In this document: in pieces, positions 6,295-7,007 of the stretch
Layout of the letters: every line of letters begins with the position of its first letter
Position numbering within the stretch: the stretch's first letter is position 1
Source: Holosporales bacterium
GTDB lineage: Bacteria; Pseudomonadota; Alphaproteobacteria; Paracaedibacterales; UBA11393
Direction: 5' to 3'
NCBI GenBank assembly: GCA_003542655.1
Contig: DPKF01000001.1
Coordinates: forward strand, 1 to 7,007
Length of the DNA: 7,007 bases
Position numbers and translations under genes: made by a program
The notes under the pieces: generated by a model
What the model saw: only the letters and a program-made list of their open reading frames with translations
Database searches by the model: none
What the model was told of the DNA's origin: nothing

Positions 6295-6917
6295 TGGTTG
6301 ATGTTATCGCTATTGACGGCCCTGCAGGGGCAGGCAAGGGAACGATTGCAAAGTTTTTATCACAGAAACTAAAATTTCCCTATATTGATACGGGGCTATT
6401 TTATCGCGCTCTTGCGTTTAAGGCCTTAAGCGCACATGTTCCTTATGATAACGAGGGTATGCTTATTGATTTAGCTGAATCTGTTTGTGTAGATGATCTT
6501 CATAACGATTTGCTGCGTGATGAGTCTGTTGCAAGTGTCGCATCACAAACATCGGTTCATCTCCGCATTCGCGAAATTTTGACATGTAAAATGCGGTCAG
6601 AAGCGCTGCGGATTGCAGAAGGGCATGGTGGCGTTATTTTAGATGGTCGCGATGTTGCAACAGTGATTTTCCCAAATGCTACAACAAAATTGTTTATCAC
6701 AGCAGATGAAAGTACCCGTGAGCAGCGCCGCACACAAGAAATGGAACATAAAGGTTTGATCGTAAAAAGTGGTGCACTATCAGAACGTGATAAACGTGAC
6801 CAATCCAGAAAGGCATCCCCTTTAAAAATTGCAGAGGATGCGCATATAATTGATACGACAAATTTATCAATAGAAGAAGCGTGCGCTAAGGCATTATCCT
6901 ATATTGAACGTAAATAA
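6294..6917 (+). CDS. cmk: cytidylate kinase
   Basis: Cmk transfers phosphate from ATP to CMP or dCMP, recycling cytidine nucleotides from RNA and lipid turnover. The 207-residue protein has the P-loop GPAGAGKGT at residues 9-17, the CMP-site DTGLFYRAL at 32-40, and LDGRDVATVIFPNA at 116-129. The lid and anion-binding segment RDKRDQSRKASPL runs from 165 to 177, followed by IDTTNLSIEEA. It is about 20 residues shorter than the E. coli enzyme, mainly in the middle of the nucleotide-monophosphate-binding subdomain (about 60-90); the catalytic motifs are complete. The start ATG overlaps the gatB stop by one base, with AAAAAGGG (6276-6283) 10 bases upstream as the ribosome binding site. In many bacteria cmk precedes rpsA (ribosomal protein S1), so rpsA may lie just beyond the window. 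Its position behind gatB is not an arrangement I know as common. Confidence 0.96.
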   Translation: MVDVIAIDGPAGAGKGTIAKFLSQKLKFPYIDTGLFYRALAFKALSAHVPYDNEGMLIDLAESVCVDDLHNDLLRDESVASVASQTSVHLRIREILTCKMRSEALRIAEGHGGVILDGRDVATVIFPNATTKLFITADESTREQRRTQEMEHKGLIVKSGALSERDKRDQSRKASPLKIAEDAHIIDTTNLSIEEACAKALSYIERK

Positions 6918-6937
6918 TTGTATCAGGAAATAATTAT

Positions 6938-6955
6938 AAACCTCAATTCGGGATT
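6938..6955 (+). repeat. 18-base near-repeat, copy 2, downstream of cmk
   Basis: AAACCTCAATTCGGGATT begins 20 bases after the cmk stop and matches the minus strand of 21-38 at 17 of 18 bases. Its last two bases (TT) are the first two of the CtrA-like box that follows. The similarity weakens but continues a little upstream (six of nine further bases agree). Its role is unknown; as part of the next gene's control region it could be a binding site. Confidence 0.5.
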
Positions 6956-6968
6956 AACCATTTCTTAA
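6954..6968 (+). promoter_or_regulatory. CtrA-type binding box, TTAA-N7-TTAA
   Basis: TTAACCATTTCTTAA matches the full TTAA-N7-TTAA consensus of CtrA, the cell-cycle response regulator of Alphaproteobacteria. It also has the favoured TTAACCAT left half. It covers the place where a -35 would be, 11 bases upstream of an extended -10, as in CtrA-controlled promoters. In AT-rich DNA such a match can be accidental, and no ctrA gene is in view. Confidence 0.45.
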
Positions 6969-6973
6969 GAAAT
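6960..6973. repeat. perfect 14-base palindrome
   Basis: ATTTCTTAAGAAAT equals its own reverse complement. It overlaps the right half of the CtrA-like box and lies just upstream of the extended -10. This is where a dimeric repressor or activator could act. No specific regulator is recognised. Confidence 0.5.
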
Positions 6974-6976
6974 AAG

Positions 6977-6985
6977 TGCTATGTT
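6977..6985 (+). promoter_or_regulatory. extended -10 element of a promoter facing right
   Basis: TGC followed by TATGTT (6980-6985) is an extended -10. No good -35 stands 16-18 bases upstream: TTAACC at 6954-6959 is 20 bases away. The promoter would therefore need the extended -10 or an activator at the CtrA-like box. Transcription would begin near 6992 and lead out of the window, probably into rpsA or whatever gene follows cmk. Confidence 0.4.
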
Positions 6986-7007
6986 AAAGGTATGGCAATA
7001 AAAGCCT

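Noticed and set aside
6992..7007. ATG GCA ATA AAA GCC at the right edge as the start of the next gene, possibly leaderless because the predicted transcript start is also near 6992.
   Set aside because: Only five codons are visible, and the AAAGG upstream is one base away, too close to act as a ribosome binding site. It cannot be told from chance.

Overview
The window is an AT-rich stretch of an alphaproteobacterial-type chromosome. Its coding sequences use many A/T-ending codons, and every intergenic gap is strongly AT-rich. Three things suggest Alphaproteobacteria: close resemblance of RlmH, the LON-domain protein and the Trm112-like protein to the alphaproteobacterial versions I know; a complete gatCAB set for indirect tRNA amidation; and a CtrA-type TTAA-N7-TTAA box near the right end. 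The low GC would fit a host-associated lineage such as the Holosporales or Rickettsiales. That placement is an inference from composition and family resemblance, not from a search. A KDO-8-phosphate synthase implies a Gram-negative cell that makes lipopolysaccharide.

Layout: (1) On the minus strand, rsfS (498-887) and rlmH (58-492) form a two-gene ribosome maturation and silencing unit, read from a good sigma70-like promoter at 920-948. (2) Divergent from it, kdsA (1108-1959) has its own promoter at 1047-1075. (3) A third promoter, 1962-1989, starts just after the kdsA stop. It drives a LON substrate-binding-domain protein (2023-2673) and a 70-residue Trm112-like protein (2684-2896). (4) The 164-base gap 2897-3060 holds a possible weak terminator, a small hairpin, a run of eight G, and two short upstream reading frames. 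The second of these ends in a TGATG overlap with gatC. (5) gatC, gatA, gatB and cmk (3061-6917) form a tight operon with gaps of 2, 4 and -1 bases. (6) The last 90 bases hold no complete gene but have dense regulatory-looking sequence: a CtrA-like box, a perfect 14-base palindrome and an extended -10 element, all facing right.

How the genes relate: most belong to translation. RlmH methylates 23S rRNA on the assembled 70S ribosome. RsfS keeps ribosomal subunits apart under starvation. GatCAB completes Gln-tRNA and/or Asn-tRNA. Cmk supplies CDP/dCDP and KdsA supplies the KDO precursor. These are ordinary housekeeping genes, and I see no transposon, phage, CRISPR array, toxin-antitoxin or defence system. 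The points worth a second look are regulatory: an 18-base near-repeat lying 19-20 bases past the stops of both rlmH and cmk, the CtrA-like promoter at the right end, and the upstream reading frames before gatC. I do not think the window contains a new multi-gene system.
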